A stretch of 35,029 bases of DNA from a virus. Numbering within the stretch: position 1 is the stretch's first letter; each line of letters starts with the position of its first letter. Positions 6,835 to 12,258 of this stretch are shown piece by piece. The DNA is taken from the IMG/VR virus record IMGVR_UViG_3300009537_000084, positions 1 through 35,029 of that record; one strand, written 5' to 3'. The position numbers and the translations under genes were made by a program. The notes beneath the pieces are model-generated. The model made no database searches and was not told the DNA's origin. It saw only the letters and a program-made list of their open reading frames with translations.

Positions 6835-7050
6835 TTACTTCTTACGAGGGACCGCGAACGGCGGAGGATTCCAGAGGTGCCGCGCCGAAACCGCCGCCAC
6901 GATTTCGTCGTAACGCTTACGGTTCTTAGAGCGCGCGGCCTCGGCGGCGGCGGCGTATCCCTCCGAAAGCTCCTTCTTAGCCTGCTCATGAGCACGGTCG
7001 AAGTCGCGAACGAAGGTTTCGTAGGGAATCGAGGGGCGGTAAGTTGCCAT
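6835..7050 (-). CDS. Small helical protein, hypothetical
   Basis: The 71-residue protein starts MATYRPSIPYETFVRDFDRA and is almost entirely predicted helix, with many Ala, Glu, Lys and Arg (EQAKKELSEGYAAAAEAARS), ending in PRKK. ATG at 7050 has GGAGG four bases upstream, which decides the start. It lies 15 bases after the preceding gene. It could be a DNA-associated or coiled-coil protein; no family is recognised. Confidence 0.7.
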   Translation of the reverse strand: MATYRPSIPYETFVRDFDRAHEQAKKELSEGYAAAAEAARSKNRKRYDEIVAAVSARHLWNPPPFAVPRKK

Positions 7051-7065
7051 TAATCCTCCACCGGG

Positions 7066-7347
7066 TTAGAAAACACGGGCTCCAAGGTCGTATTGTTCTC
7101 GGGCGTCAAATCGGTAGACATTTTGTGCCTCCTCCATTGAGTTATTACGGAGTTTGAGTTGTAGCTCAAAGAGTCGCCGCGATTCTTCGAGTGCTTCGTC
7201 ACAGGTGCGTAGGTGTCCAATATATTCTAGGAGGAGCGCATTCTCTTCCTCTAGAGTTTCGAGCTTTTCCACACAGCTAAGAGCCCAGTATGCGGTGCCC
7301 ACGGCTAGCGCCAGGCTGAGGATAGCTGTAAATGCCAAAGTTTTCAT
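7066..7347 (-). CDS. Membrane-anchored coiled-coil protein
   Basis: The 93-residue protein has an N-terminal hydrophobic segment (KTLAFTAILSLALAVGTAYW) that is a signal anchor or signal peptide. A long charged coiled coil follows (CVEKLETLEEENALLLEYIG to RRLFELQLKLRN). The architecture, one N-terminal anchor plus a periplasmic coiled coil, is that of i-spanins (Rz-like) and of small phage envelope proteins. Rz genes normally sit with late lysis genes, so the early position argues for some other envelope function. The start ATG at 7347 overlaps the peptidase stop (ATGA) and has GAGG five bases upstream. Confidence 0.65.
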   Translation of the reverse strand: MKTLAFTAILSLALAVGTAYWALSCVEKLETLEEENALLLEYIGHLRTCDEALEESRRLFELQLKLRNNSMEEAQNVYRFDAREQYDLGARVF

Positions 7348-7901
7348 GTATTCCTCAGAAGCTCAATGAGTTTTGGGTTAACCAAATCCCAGAAAGACTG
7401 GCGGTGAAAGATATAGCCTTGGAGACAATGGACGCGCATGTTATCGAAATCGTCCCACGCGGTAAACCCAGCCCATTGTAGAAGATTCAATCCGATATCC
7501 CACGCGCGAGTCTCAATATCCATGAGGGACATTGGCGTAATGCCGTGGTAGACACCGGAGATTTGACTTGGCGTGGCAGCGATCTCAAACCTCTCCACTT
7601 TTAGGTAGGCGCCCAAGTCCAAGTAAGCCCAAGGACGTTCCATGTAATCCATGGCGTGGCCTAACTCATGCGCGAGGACGATGTTTGTGTAAATCTCGGG
7701 CTTTTCTGAGTGTTGTTTTGTGGGAAGCTCGATACCGCTCCAACCAGACTGTTTTCCCGCCACACCCCCGGAGGCGGGCCACAAAACTGCAAACGCCCCG
7801 TATTTCCAGTCGGGGTTACGACCGCGACTATCAAAACGGACTTCCACGTTATGGGCGCGTGCGTAGTCTAGCAAACGTTGGTGGGTCTCGTCCAATTTCA
7901 C
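7344..7901 (-). CDS. HExxH zinc metallopeptidase-like protein
   Basis: The 185-residue protein carries AHELGH (residues 77-82) within TNIVLAHELGHAMDYMERP, the HExxH zinc motif with the following Gly-His of metzincin- and ImmA-like peptidases. A downstream Asp/Glu-rich segment (MSLMDIETRAWDIG) could supply the third zinc ligand. The small size resembles ImmA/IrrE-type or minimal metallopeptidases that cleave one regulatory or host target. The start appears to be GTG at 7901 with a weak ribosome site. It lies in the leftward early cluster and is coupled to the following membrane protein. The substrate is unknown. Confidence 0.75.
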   Translation of the reverse strand: MKLDETHQRLLDYARAHNVEVRFDSRGRNPDWKYGAFAVLWPASGGVAGKQSGWSGIELPTKQHSEKPEIYTNIVLAHELGHAMDYMERPWAYLDLGAYLKVERFEIAATPSQISGVYHGITPMSLMDIETRAWDIGLNLLQWAGFTAWDDFDNMRVHCLQGYIFHRQSFWDLVNPKLIELLRNT

Positions 7902-7906
7902 TTGAT

Positions 7907-8329
7907 TTACTTTCGGAAGGGGTTGACCAGACGATGGAAGTTTTCCACGGAGATTTCGACAAGAGCTTTAGTTCTGTCGTAATTGTAGAAGACTTTAATT
8001 GCGTCGCCGAATGCCTCTTGGAGCGGCGCGGAGATAGCCTCCAGTTTAATCTGGTCTTCTAGCTCTCGGGCTTCTCTAGCTGCTATTGCCTCCAAGTTAG
8101 CTTTCTCAGCGACTTCGTAGGACTCCCAAGAGGATCTAATTCCGCTCGCTGAGCGTTGGACTTTCCTCCCACCCTCTAACCGGAAAATTCCAGCCTCAGG
8201 GTTGGAGTTTGGAACCAAACGAATAAAGGTTCCTTTTACAACTCGGTAGGAAAAGCGTCCATACCCTCGGACACGCTCGGAAATGGCGTAGTCTTTTCCA
8301 GATTCACAGTCGCTTGGGCTGAACCACAT
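7907..8329 (-). CDS. Hypothetical early protein with helical Glu/Ala-rich middle
   Basis: ATG at 8329 follows GGAGG four bases upstream, so the protein starts MWFSPSDCESGKDYAISERV (140 residues). The upstream in-frame extension crosses a strong hairpin and is rejected. The N-terminal 70 residues look beta-rich (YGRFSYRVVKGTFIRLVPNS). A charged helix follows (EAIAAREARELEDQIKLEAI), then a beta-alpha end (AIKVFYNYDRTKALVEISVE). No family is recognised. It is transcribed behind a terminator-like hairpin at 8366-8423 and may be attenuated. Confidence 0.65.
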   Translation of the reverse strand: MWFSPSDCESGKDYAISERVRGYGRFSYRVVKGTFIRLVPNSNPEAGIFRLEGGRKVQRSASGIRSSWESYEVAEKANLEAIAAREARELEDQIKLEAISAPLQEAFGDAIKVFYNYDRTKALVEISVENFHRLVNPFRK

Positions 8330-8365
8330 ATTTCCTCCAAAGAGAAAGAGAAAAAGAGGATTGAG

Positions 8366-8423
8366 ACCGCGTCCCCCCGCAGCCACTAGTGTTGATGCGC
8401 GCTGTTTTGTGGGGGGACGCGGT
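8366..8423 (-). terminator. 13-bp GC-rich inverted repeat followed by U-rich tract
   Basis: ACCGCGTCCCCCC (8366-8378) and GGGGGGACGCGGT (8411-8423) pair perfectly over 13 bp around a 32-base loop. Read leftward, the stem is followed by a tract rich in T (CCTCTTTTTCTCTTTCTC), so it looks like an intrinsic terminator or attenuator. It lies 36 bases before the start of the 8329 gene, so it could limit read-through from genes further upstream or regulate that gene's leader. Confidence 0.6.
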
Positions 8424-8822
8424 TTCAAAGGCACCTCAATATTAGGGTGTGTATAGCTCGACGAGGCGAGCAGAGTCAGACCAGAATTACGTGTTGGTAG
8501 ACGCTTTACGTTGAAGATCCCCAACCTTCATTTTTGGCTTTTCGCGTTCACTCGCTACTCTCCACGGTTTAACGCCCCTTTACTAGCGGGATTGCTAGGA
8601 CAGCTAAGAAATTAAACTACCAGAGTCTATAGAGTTTTCTTTGGCACGTGGGCCGCAGCCACTCTAATAAACACACGTCACCGACATGTTTTGACTTGAG
8701 GTCTTTTAATTTCTTACCTAGCTAGACGTTTTTCGCGGTTGCCCGAATATTTCCGTCGAAATACTGGGACGCTAGGGAGTTGGGTCGCACCTAGATTGCT
8801 AGACTCTTTACACTACCCTGGC

Positions 8823-8851
8823 CGATACGTGGGGTTTGAAGCCACGTATCG
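8823..8851 (-). repeat. Post-stop hairpin, copy 1 (loop GGTTTGAAG)
   Basis: A 10-bp stem CGATACGTGG/CCACGTATCG encloses the loop GGTTTGAAG (plus-strand reading). It begins five bases after the stop codon of the leftward gene at 8857. Two further copies (10178-10206 and 10403-10431) keep the loop exactly but have different, fully compensated stems. Downstream on the minus strand all copies continue with GGCCA. There is no U-tract, so it is not a normal terminator. Confidence 0.6.
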
Positions 8852-8856
8852 AAGTG

Positions 8857-9042
8857 TTACGGTATGTTATGGTTACGGGGTTTTCGCAGCATTTTGAGTT
8901 TCCCGCGGAGCCACGTAAGCATGTCCTCAGCTTGGGCGACTTCCCTACTGTCGTAGTCGCCATAATAACGGTAAATCCGTTCCCATTCCACGATACGCTC
9001 GATGAGAAATTTTTGAGCGGCGCGGTTCTCTTTGCGCGTCAT
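8857..9042 (-). CDS. Small basic helical protein, hypothetical
   Basis: ATG at 9042 overlaps the upstream stop (ATGA) and is preferred over a TTG at 9066. The 61-residue protein starts MTRKENRAAQKFLIERIVEW. It is mostly helical with alternating charges, and ends basic (LRGKLKMLRKPRNHNIP). The basic tail suggests nucleic-acid contact, but no domain is recognised. A conserved hairpin follows the stop by five bases. Confidence 0.65.
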   Translation of the reverse strand: MTRKENRAAQKFLIERIVEWERIYRYYGDYDSREVAQAEDMLTWLRGKLKMLRKPRNHNIP

Positions 9043-9638
9043 TTTAGAATCCAAAGCGCGCCGCAAGTTTTACAGTCTCGGGCTGTGTAGTAGGTGCCGC
9101 TACTGTCGACCGTCTTGTAGGAAGTATGAAATCCCCAGTTGGGGTCTGGACAAGGCATGTCCGTATTCGGCCTTTTGTGTGGGATAGCTGAACACCTATT
9201 GGACACACACACGTTCCCTTTAACCTTGCCCGTCCCCTTCCACACGCCCGTCCCATTACACACATTACAGTTTGGGTCGGGTTTAGCTTCCGGCAGCTCT
9301 TCCGCCGGTGTGGTTACATCCTGAGGAACGCCGCTTTTCGCGGCACCGCGTAGCATGGCGTCAATCAAGGAAACCGTGCTACGCGGCCCGAGCGCGTGTT
9401 CCAGGAACGCTGCGCTTTCGCGGTAAGTCTCTCCGACAAACTCACACGCTTTTTCCATGAGAAAGCGCGCGGTAATTCCGTGGCGCGCCGCGAGCGGGTG
9501 TCTCTTTTTCCAGCCCTCAGCATGGATCCGGAACGTGAAAAGCTCCCGCTCACGCGCGAGGTCTTTTTTCAGATTTTCCCCGGCAAACTCCCCGAGAAGA
9601 ACAATGCTCCGAGTCTTTTTCTCACACTTCTCGCACAT
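9039..9638 (-). CDS. Zinc-finger protein with DnaJ-type CxxCxGxG motif
   Basis: ATG at 9638 has GGAGG five bases upstream and is chosen over a GTG two codons earlier. The 199-residue protein starts MCEKCEKKTRS (one zinc knuckle). It then has a helical middle section, and a C-terminal cysteine region with CNVCNGTGVWKGTGK (a DnaJ-like CxxCxGxG repeat), CVSNRC and a final CKTCGALWILK. It is likely to bind one or two zinc ions and a nucleic acid or protein partner. Its leader contains the candidate pseudoknot at 9703-9768. The SD GGAGGTG is complementary to a hairpin loop at 10364-10370. Confidence 0.7.
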   Translation of the reverse strand: MCEKCEKKTRSIVLLGEFAGENLKKDLARERELFTFRIHAEGWKKRHPLAARHGITARFLMEKACEFVGETYRESAAFLEHALGPRSTVSLIDAMLRGAAKSGVPQDVTTPAEELPEAKPDPNCNVCNGTGVWKGTGKVKGNVCVSNRCSAIPHKRPNTDMPCPDPNWGFHTSYKTVDSSGTYYTARDCKTCGALWILK

Positions 9639-9702
9639 TTCCACCTCCGATGCTTTTCGGGGAGTTTGGTGTGACCTAGTCCAGATTTTGATAATTCAAT
9701 GC

Positions 9703-9768
9703 ATAAACCAAAAGGTGGAGGGGTGCATTTCCCCAGGGCCGTGGCCCCGGTTTATAGCCTTACCTTTT
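9703..9768 (-). ncRNA. Candidate H-type RNA pseudoknot in a gene leader
   Basis: Read leftward, AAAAGGT (9768-9762) pairs with ACCTTTT (9716-9710), and ATAAACC (9755-9749) pairs with GGTTTAT (9709-9703). The two 7-bp helices interleave, and their 3' strands abut, allowing coaxial stacking. Between them sit two perfect hairpins, GGGCC/GGCCC (9747-9736) and GGGG/CCCC (9734-9720). The element lies about 65 bases before the start of the zinc-finger gene at 9638 and just after a tRNA-like sequence. The pairing is exact but unsupported by alignment; it may be a regulatory leader. Confidence 0.45.
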
Positions 9769-9812
9769 AATTTCGAGTGCCTCTTGGCCTATGCATTCAA
9801 TCATCAAGTAGT

Positions 9813-9919
9813 GGAGATAGCAGGGATCGAACCTGCGCGTGGACGCTCGCCACAAAGTTACCCGGAGAGATGCGGCCGCCCTCCGCTTTTGCTCTAGCCG
9901 TGTTTGAGCAGTTATCCCC
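9813..9919 (-). tRNA. tRNA-like element with aberrant centre
   Basis: Minus-strand GGGGATA and TATCTCC form a 7-bp acceptor stem with one G-U pair. GCTC/GAGC forms a D-stem with an A-rich, GG-containing loop. GCAGG/CCTGC encloses TTCGATC, a standard T-arm. The whole is 107 bases, about 30 longer than a normal tRNA. The middle contains two hairpins (GCGG/CCGC and GTGG/CCAC) with 7-base loops, but neither has U33. It may be a decayed tRNA, an intron-bearing tRNA or a tRNA mimic. No CCA is encoded after the discriminator. Confidence 0.4.
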
Positions 9920-10177
9920 AAAGGAATGATGCCCGTTTGTTTTAGAATTAACGGAGCCGAAAAATTCCCGCTCGGAGTTACGTGCTAGGCATTTTGGCGG
10001 CCGTCACCCAGCTACGGAGAGTTTTCGATTTTGGTCGTGTTTTTCTCTCAACACGCTAGTTTTTTGCCAAGGGATTAGCAACCTTGCCACGATCTGTAGA
10101 CGGGAGTTATCTCGTGGTTTGACTGCGCGGCATCACGCTTTGGTTTTTCAAAGCGACTATCCGGCCCGCCCGTTGGC

Positions 10178-10206
10178 CGACGCTAGGGGTTTGAAGCCTA
10201 GCGCCG
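10178..10206 (-). repeat. Post-stop hairpin, copy 2 (loop GGTTTGAAG)
   Basis: CGCTAGG/CCTAGCG (7 bp, with two more pairs beyond one mismatch) encloses the conserved loop GGTTTGAAG at 10188-10196. It begins five bases after the stop codon of the small membrane-protein gene at 10212. The stem differs from the other copies, but the loop and the following GGCCA are the same. Confidence 0.6.
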
Positions 10207-10211
10207 AATTG

Positions 10212-10307
10212 CTACAGCGTGAAACCCGACACTACCAAGAACACCAGAATGAGTGCAAACAACGCACCCTCTAGTGCGTCCCCAGCGGAAAGCTTTTCAC
10301 TTCCCAT
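10212..10307 (-). CDS. Very small membrane protein (31 aa)
   Basis: ATG at 10307 has GGAGG four bases upstream, preceded by a run of eight A. The 31-residue product MGSEKLSAGDALEGALFALI continues with a hydrophobic segment LVFLVVSG and ends FTL, so it is a polar N-terminus plus one membrane segment. Its strong ribosome site, fitting hydrophobicity and a conserved hairpin five bases after the stop support it as a real gene despite its size. The function is unknown. Confidence 0.6.
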   Translation of the reverse strand: MGSEKLSAGDALEGALFALILVFLVVSGFTL

Positions 10308-10356
10308 GCGTCCTCCTTTTTTTTAACTACGGAAAAGATGGAACAGCGGACTTACA

Positions 10357-10377
10357 TACCGGGGGAGGTGCCCGGTA
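10357..10377. promoter_or_regulatory. 7-bp hairpin with SD/anti-SD loop
   Basis: TACCGGG and CCCGGTA enclose the 7-base loop GGAGGTG. Read leftward, the loop is CACCTCC, identical to the core of the 16S rRNA anti-Shine-Dalgarno sequence. The transcript could therefore pair with strong SD sites such as GGAGGTG in front of the gene at 9638. It lies in a 130-base gap between two leftward genes. A role is inferred only. Confidence 0.35.
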
Positions 10378-10402
10378 ACGCCGCGCTCCTTGAAACTTTG
10401 GC

Positions 10403-10431
10403 CCGTGGTAGGGGTTTGAAGCCTACCACGG
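10403..10431 (-). repeat. Post-stop hairpin, copy 3 (loop GGTTTGAAG)
   Basis: A perfect 10-bp stem CCGTGGTAGG/CCTACCACGG encloses GGTTTGAAG (10413-10421), seven bases after the stop codon of the gene at 10439. The stem sequence is unlike copies 1 and 2, yet pairing is complete, which is the signature of a selected RNA structure. Confidence 0.6.
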
Positions 10432-10438
10432 AAGGGTG

Positions 10439-10789
10439 CTACTCTTTCTCGAAAACCGCCGAAACCCGGATGGTTGCTCCGGGAATCTTGACGGCCGCGA
10501 GAGCGACGGAACCGCCCGCGTTCCCGAAATCCGGGGACGTGACGGATACGACACGGCTCGCATCCTGCATCGTCTCGACGCTGACGTGATCCGCGAAGAC
10601 GCGGAGCGCATTCGTGATCCCGTCCGCGTGGGCACGAATCTCCCGCACGGCATCTTGCTGCACTGCGAGAATTTCGGCCCGCTTGTCCTTCAGTGCGGGA
10701 TTTTCCCGCACGTTGCGGAGAATTTCCGCCTGAAGCGCGAGCATCTGCTCAAGTGACATGCCTTCCAGCATGTTCCCATTCGTTGCCAT
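10439..10789 (-). CDS. Hypothetical helical protein (116 aa)
   Basis: The 116-residue protein begins MATNGNMLEGMSLEQMLALQ. It has an amphipathic helical N-terminal two thirds (ILRNVRENPALKDKRAEILA), then a beta-rich C-terminal third (GGSVALAAVKIPGATIRVSA). AAAGGTAG lies upstream of the ATG at 10789. The mix of coiled-coil-like helix and beta tail could suit an oligomeric regulator, but no family is recognised. Small hairpins bracket it on both sides. Confidence 0.7.
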   Translation of the reverse strand: MATNGNMLEGMSLEQMLALQAEILRNVRENPALKDKRAEILAVQQDAVREIRAHADGITNALRVFADHVSVETMQDASRVVSVTSPDFGNAGGSVALAAVKIPGATIRVSAVFEKE

Positions 10790-10836
10790 GGTGCTACCTT
10801 TCTACCCTTTCGGGCGTTGTTAGTGTCCAGCGGAAG

Positions 10837-10856
10837 TCCCAAGCCTACGCTTGGGA
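10837..10856 (-). repeat. Post-stop hairpin, second family
   Basis: TCCCAAGC/GCTTGGGA (8 bp, loop CTAC) lies 11 bases after the stop of the gene at 10868. A similar one follows the gene at 11159 (11131-11151). Both share the CCAAGC/GCTTGG core and continue leftward with ACTTCC. It looks like a second family of conserved 3' hairpins. Confidence 0.5.
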
Positions 10857-10867
10857 TCCGCGCATTG

Positions 10868-11086
10868 TCATGCGGGGAGCGGCCGTTTGCTCGCGCAATC
10901 CGCGCACGGGCAAACGGAAGCCACGGCCTCCGTGTATCCCACGCCGGATTCGACGAGCGTGAGCACGGATTCGGCAGCTTCGGCCTGCCGAAGATGTTTT
11001 TCCGTCAACTCTCCGTTGACGACGGCTTCTATCACGGCCGTGGCATACCGCGCGAAAAGATTCTGAGCTTTGTCAAGATCGGTCAT
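10868..11086 (-). CDS. Small helical protein with C-terminal cysteine motif
   Basis: The 72-residue protein begins MTDLDKAQNLFARYATAVIE, is helical through most of its length, and ends with VCPCADCASKRP, a C-x-C-x2-C cluster that could bind zinc or an Fe-S group. ATG at 11086 is preceded by GGAGG with four bases of spacing, inside a region that also carries the GTGTCAAGC sequence shared with the palindromes at 12304 and 12486. The function is unknown. Confidence 0.7.
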   Translation of the reverse strand: MTDLDKAQNLFARYATAVIEAVVNGELTEKHLRQAEAAESVLTLVESGVGYTEAVASVCPCADCASKRPLPA

Positions 11087-11111
11087 TGTTACCTCCGCTT
11101 GACACTAACTA

Positions 11112-11128
11112 GGTAAACACTCATGGGA
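11112..11128 (+). repeat. 17-bp inverted repeat, left copy
   Basis: GGTAAACACTCATGGGA occurs here on the plus strand and again on the minus strand at 11582-11598 without a mismatch. The pair flanks the two small genes at 11159 and 11364. Confidence 0.6.
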
Positions 11129-11130
11129 AG

Positions 11131-11151
11131 TGCCAAGCGGTTAGCTTGGCA
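11131..11151 (-). repeat. Post-stop hairpin, second family
   Basis: TGCCAAGC/GCTTGGCA (8 bp, loop GGTTA) begins seven bases after the stop codon of the gene at 11159. It shares its core and flank with the hairpin at 10837-10856. Confidence 0.5.
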
Positions 11152-11158
11152 ATCCCTG

Positions 11159-11335
11159 CTACGAGCCGACAAGGTAGCAACGTATCGTTGCTACAAGTCG
11201 AATCCATCCGCTGATGGGCAGTTCCACAGCCCCATACTGGCTTCCGTAGAAAGCTCCGAGGCGGATATGCTTCCGACGGTCCTCGATTCGGGCACCGTTG
11301 ACGCGTGCCCATTCAGAGAATAGCATTGAACTCAT
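11159..11335 (-). CDS. Small hypothetical protein (58 aa)
   Basis: ATG at 11335 follows GGAGG with six bases of spacing, so the protein is MSSMLFSEWARVNGARIEDR and onwards for 58 residues; the longer frame back to 11524 overlaps the neighbouring gene and is rejected. It has a basic helical N-terminal half and a hydrophobic C-terminal half (GWIRLVATIRCYLVGS). Its final codons contain a perfect 9-bp inverted repeat (11174-11194). It lies 28 bases downstream of the gene at 11364. Confidence 0.65.
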   Translation of the reverse strand: MSSMLFSEWARVNGARIEDRRKHIRLGAFYGSQYGAVELPISGWIRLVATIRCYLVGS

Positions 11336-11363
11336 GGGTAACCTCCTTTGGGCAATCCCTACG

Positions 11364-11573
11364 CTATCCGATGTAGAGTATGCCGTCTGACAGGAACGCG
11401 CGAAACCGGACTGTATCGTCCGACGCCTCCACCATCCCGCGAATTTCACGCCGCTGCGAGTCTGATGCTTTGAAACTGCAGCCATCGTGCTCCGCGAGAG
11501 CCGTGTAGAGACGAACCTCAACACGGGGTTCGCGAAGTGCGCTCAACATCAATTCTCGTGACAGATATTCCAT
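11364..11573 (-). CDS. Small hypothetical protein (69 aa), first of the leftward cluster
   Basis: The 69-residue protein begins MEYLSRELMLSALREPRVEV. It looks like an alpha/beta protein with an acidic middle (MVEASDDTVRFRAFL). ATG at 11573 has GGAGG six bases upstream. In the RNA, CATGGG just before and CCCATG at the start codon can form a hairpin with the SD in its loop (AGGTTA), so translation may be gated. It is the most upstream clear gene of the leftward arm. The function is unknown. Confidence 0.7.
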   Translation of the reverse strand: MEYLSRELMLSALREPRVEVRLYTALAEHDGCSFKASDSQRREIRGMVEASDDTVRFRAFLSDGILYIG

Positions 11574-11581
11574 GGGTAACC

Positions 11582-11598
11582 TCCCATGAGTGTTTACC
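11582..11598 (-). repeat. 17-bp inverted repeat, right copy
   Basis: This is the exact reverse complement of 11112-11128. It includes the ribosome site of the gene at 11573, so it has a coding-related role as well as a possible recombination role. Confidence 0.6.
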
Positions 11599-11937
11599 GT
11601 CCCCGTGCGAGTCTTTAACCTCGCCTATCTACAGATAGAGCGGCCCGCTTGCGCGGGGTTCCGGGGTTGCTACCTCGTAAGATGGGAATCCAGAGCCGTA
11701 GGGGCCGGCCAAGGCAACACTCCATCATACGCTAGATTGTGCCTCGTGTGAGGTTCTACACCACGGGGGCGCTTCGGGTAGAGTCCGTCCCGTGGCTTCG
11801 GCGGGGTTTCGCGTCGCGCCGTTGGTAGATGTATAAGCATGTGGCGTGCCTGATTCTACGGCGGCCCGGGCGGGAGAAAACTCCAGTGATTCCGCGGGGT
11901 TAGCGTCTCCCATGCAAGCTCTAGGCCGCCGCAAACT

Positions 11938-11976
11938 GGGTAGTCCACAATCCAGACTTGGGTAGTCCACAATCCA
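11938..11976. repeat. Direct repeat GGGTAGTCCACAATCCA x2
   Basis: Two exact 17-bp copies, 11938-11954 and 11960-11976, lie 22 bp apart (about two helical turns). They precede the 28-base repeat array and may be protein-binding iterons. Confidence 0.55.
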
Positions 11977-11980
11977 TCTG

Positions 11981-12134
11981 TAAGTGCTTGATATCGTTGG
12001 GGAATAGGGTAATCCCTGGGTTCGGGAGAACCCACCAGCTAAGTCCCCGGGATCGCTCGGGAAATAGGTGAACGGAAATTCACTGAACGGCGAGTCATTA
12101 ATGAGCTAAGTCCTTGAAAACGTTGGGGAATTGC
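11981..12134. repeat. Three 28-base direct repeats alternating with hairpins
   Basis: Units start at 11981, 12040 and 12107 (TAAGT-C, a variable middle, then CGnTnGGGAAT-like ends). The second and third are preceded by AGC. Each is followed by a different hairpin: GGGTTC/GAACCC near 12018-12033, GTGAA/TTCAC near 12068-12083 and ATGAATG/CATTCAT near 12141-12156. Spacing is 59 and 67 bp. The layout resembles an iteron or origin array. Confidence 0.5.
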
Positions 12135-12258
12135 TGCGACATGAATGCCCATTCATTGTGTGGCATTTTGCCACAGTCTGGGTTCTGTCGGACTCGGGTA
12201 TCAACCCTATTGAGTGTTGCAGAAACGCCACTGCTGACTGCGACACACATGGAACACT

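Larger units (their letters stand above)
8330..8856. other. Non-coding region, probable structured RNA
   Basis: This 527-base stretch has no credible gene on either strand. It contains the 13-bp hairpin, a 12-bp perfect inverted repeat TAAGAAATTAAA (8605-8616) / TTTAATTTCTTA (8705-8716) with a nested TAGAGT/ACTCTA pair, and a post-stop hairpin at 8823-8851. The pattern fits a leftward leader or a small RNA more than spacer DNA. No known riboswitch class is recognised. Confidence 0.45.
9639..10211. other. Long non-coding leftward leader
   Basis: No coding frame in this 573-base stretch has a convincing start or composition. Besides the pseudoknot (9703-9768), the tRNA-like element (9813-9919) and a post-stop hairpin (10178-10206), the minus strand is rich in short A-runs and small hairpins. 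I see no promoter that can be called with confidence. Confidence 0.45.

Noticed and set aside
8641-8657. A second sigma-54-like sequence, TTGGCACG followed by CCGC at the right spacing.
   Set aside because: The -12 element lacks TTGC and the position lies inside a structured gap with no gene suitably placed behind it.
8836-9090. A rightward frame of 84 codons over the leftward gene at 8857.
   Set aside because: The leftward gene has a coupled start and plausible helical composition; the rightward frame has no start signal.
9703-9768. The possibility that the pseudoknot is an HDV-type ribozyme.
   Set aside because: The order of helices differs: the two hairpins lie before the first 3' strand, and no P4 hairpin separates the two 3' strands.
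9813-10211. The possibility of tmRNA in this region because of the T-arm and the long non-coding stretch.
   Set aside because: The 5' acceptor partner is only 107 bases away and no tag reading frame with pseudoknots lies in between.
10338-10756. Rightward frames over the leftward 116-aa gene.
   Set aside because: The Arg-rich composition and absence of ribosome sites mark them as shadows.
11725-11970. A leftward frame (81 aa, or 62 aa from ATG 11913) in the control region.
   Set aside because: It is rich in Ala, Pro and Thr, has no ribosome site and crosses several hairpins, which is typical of a chance frame.
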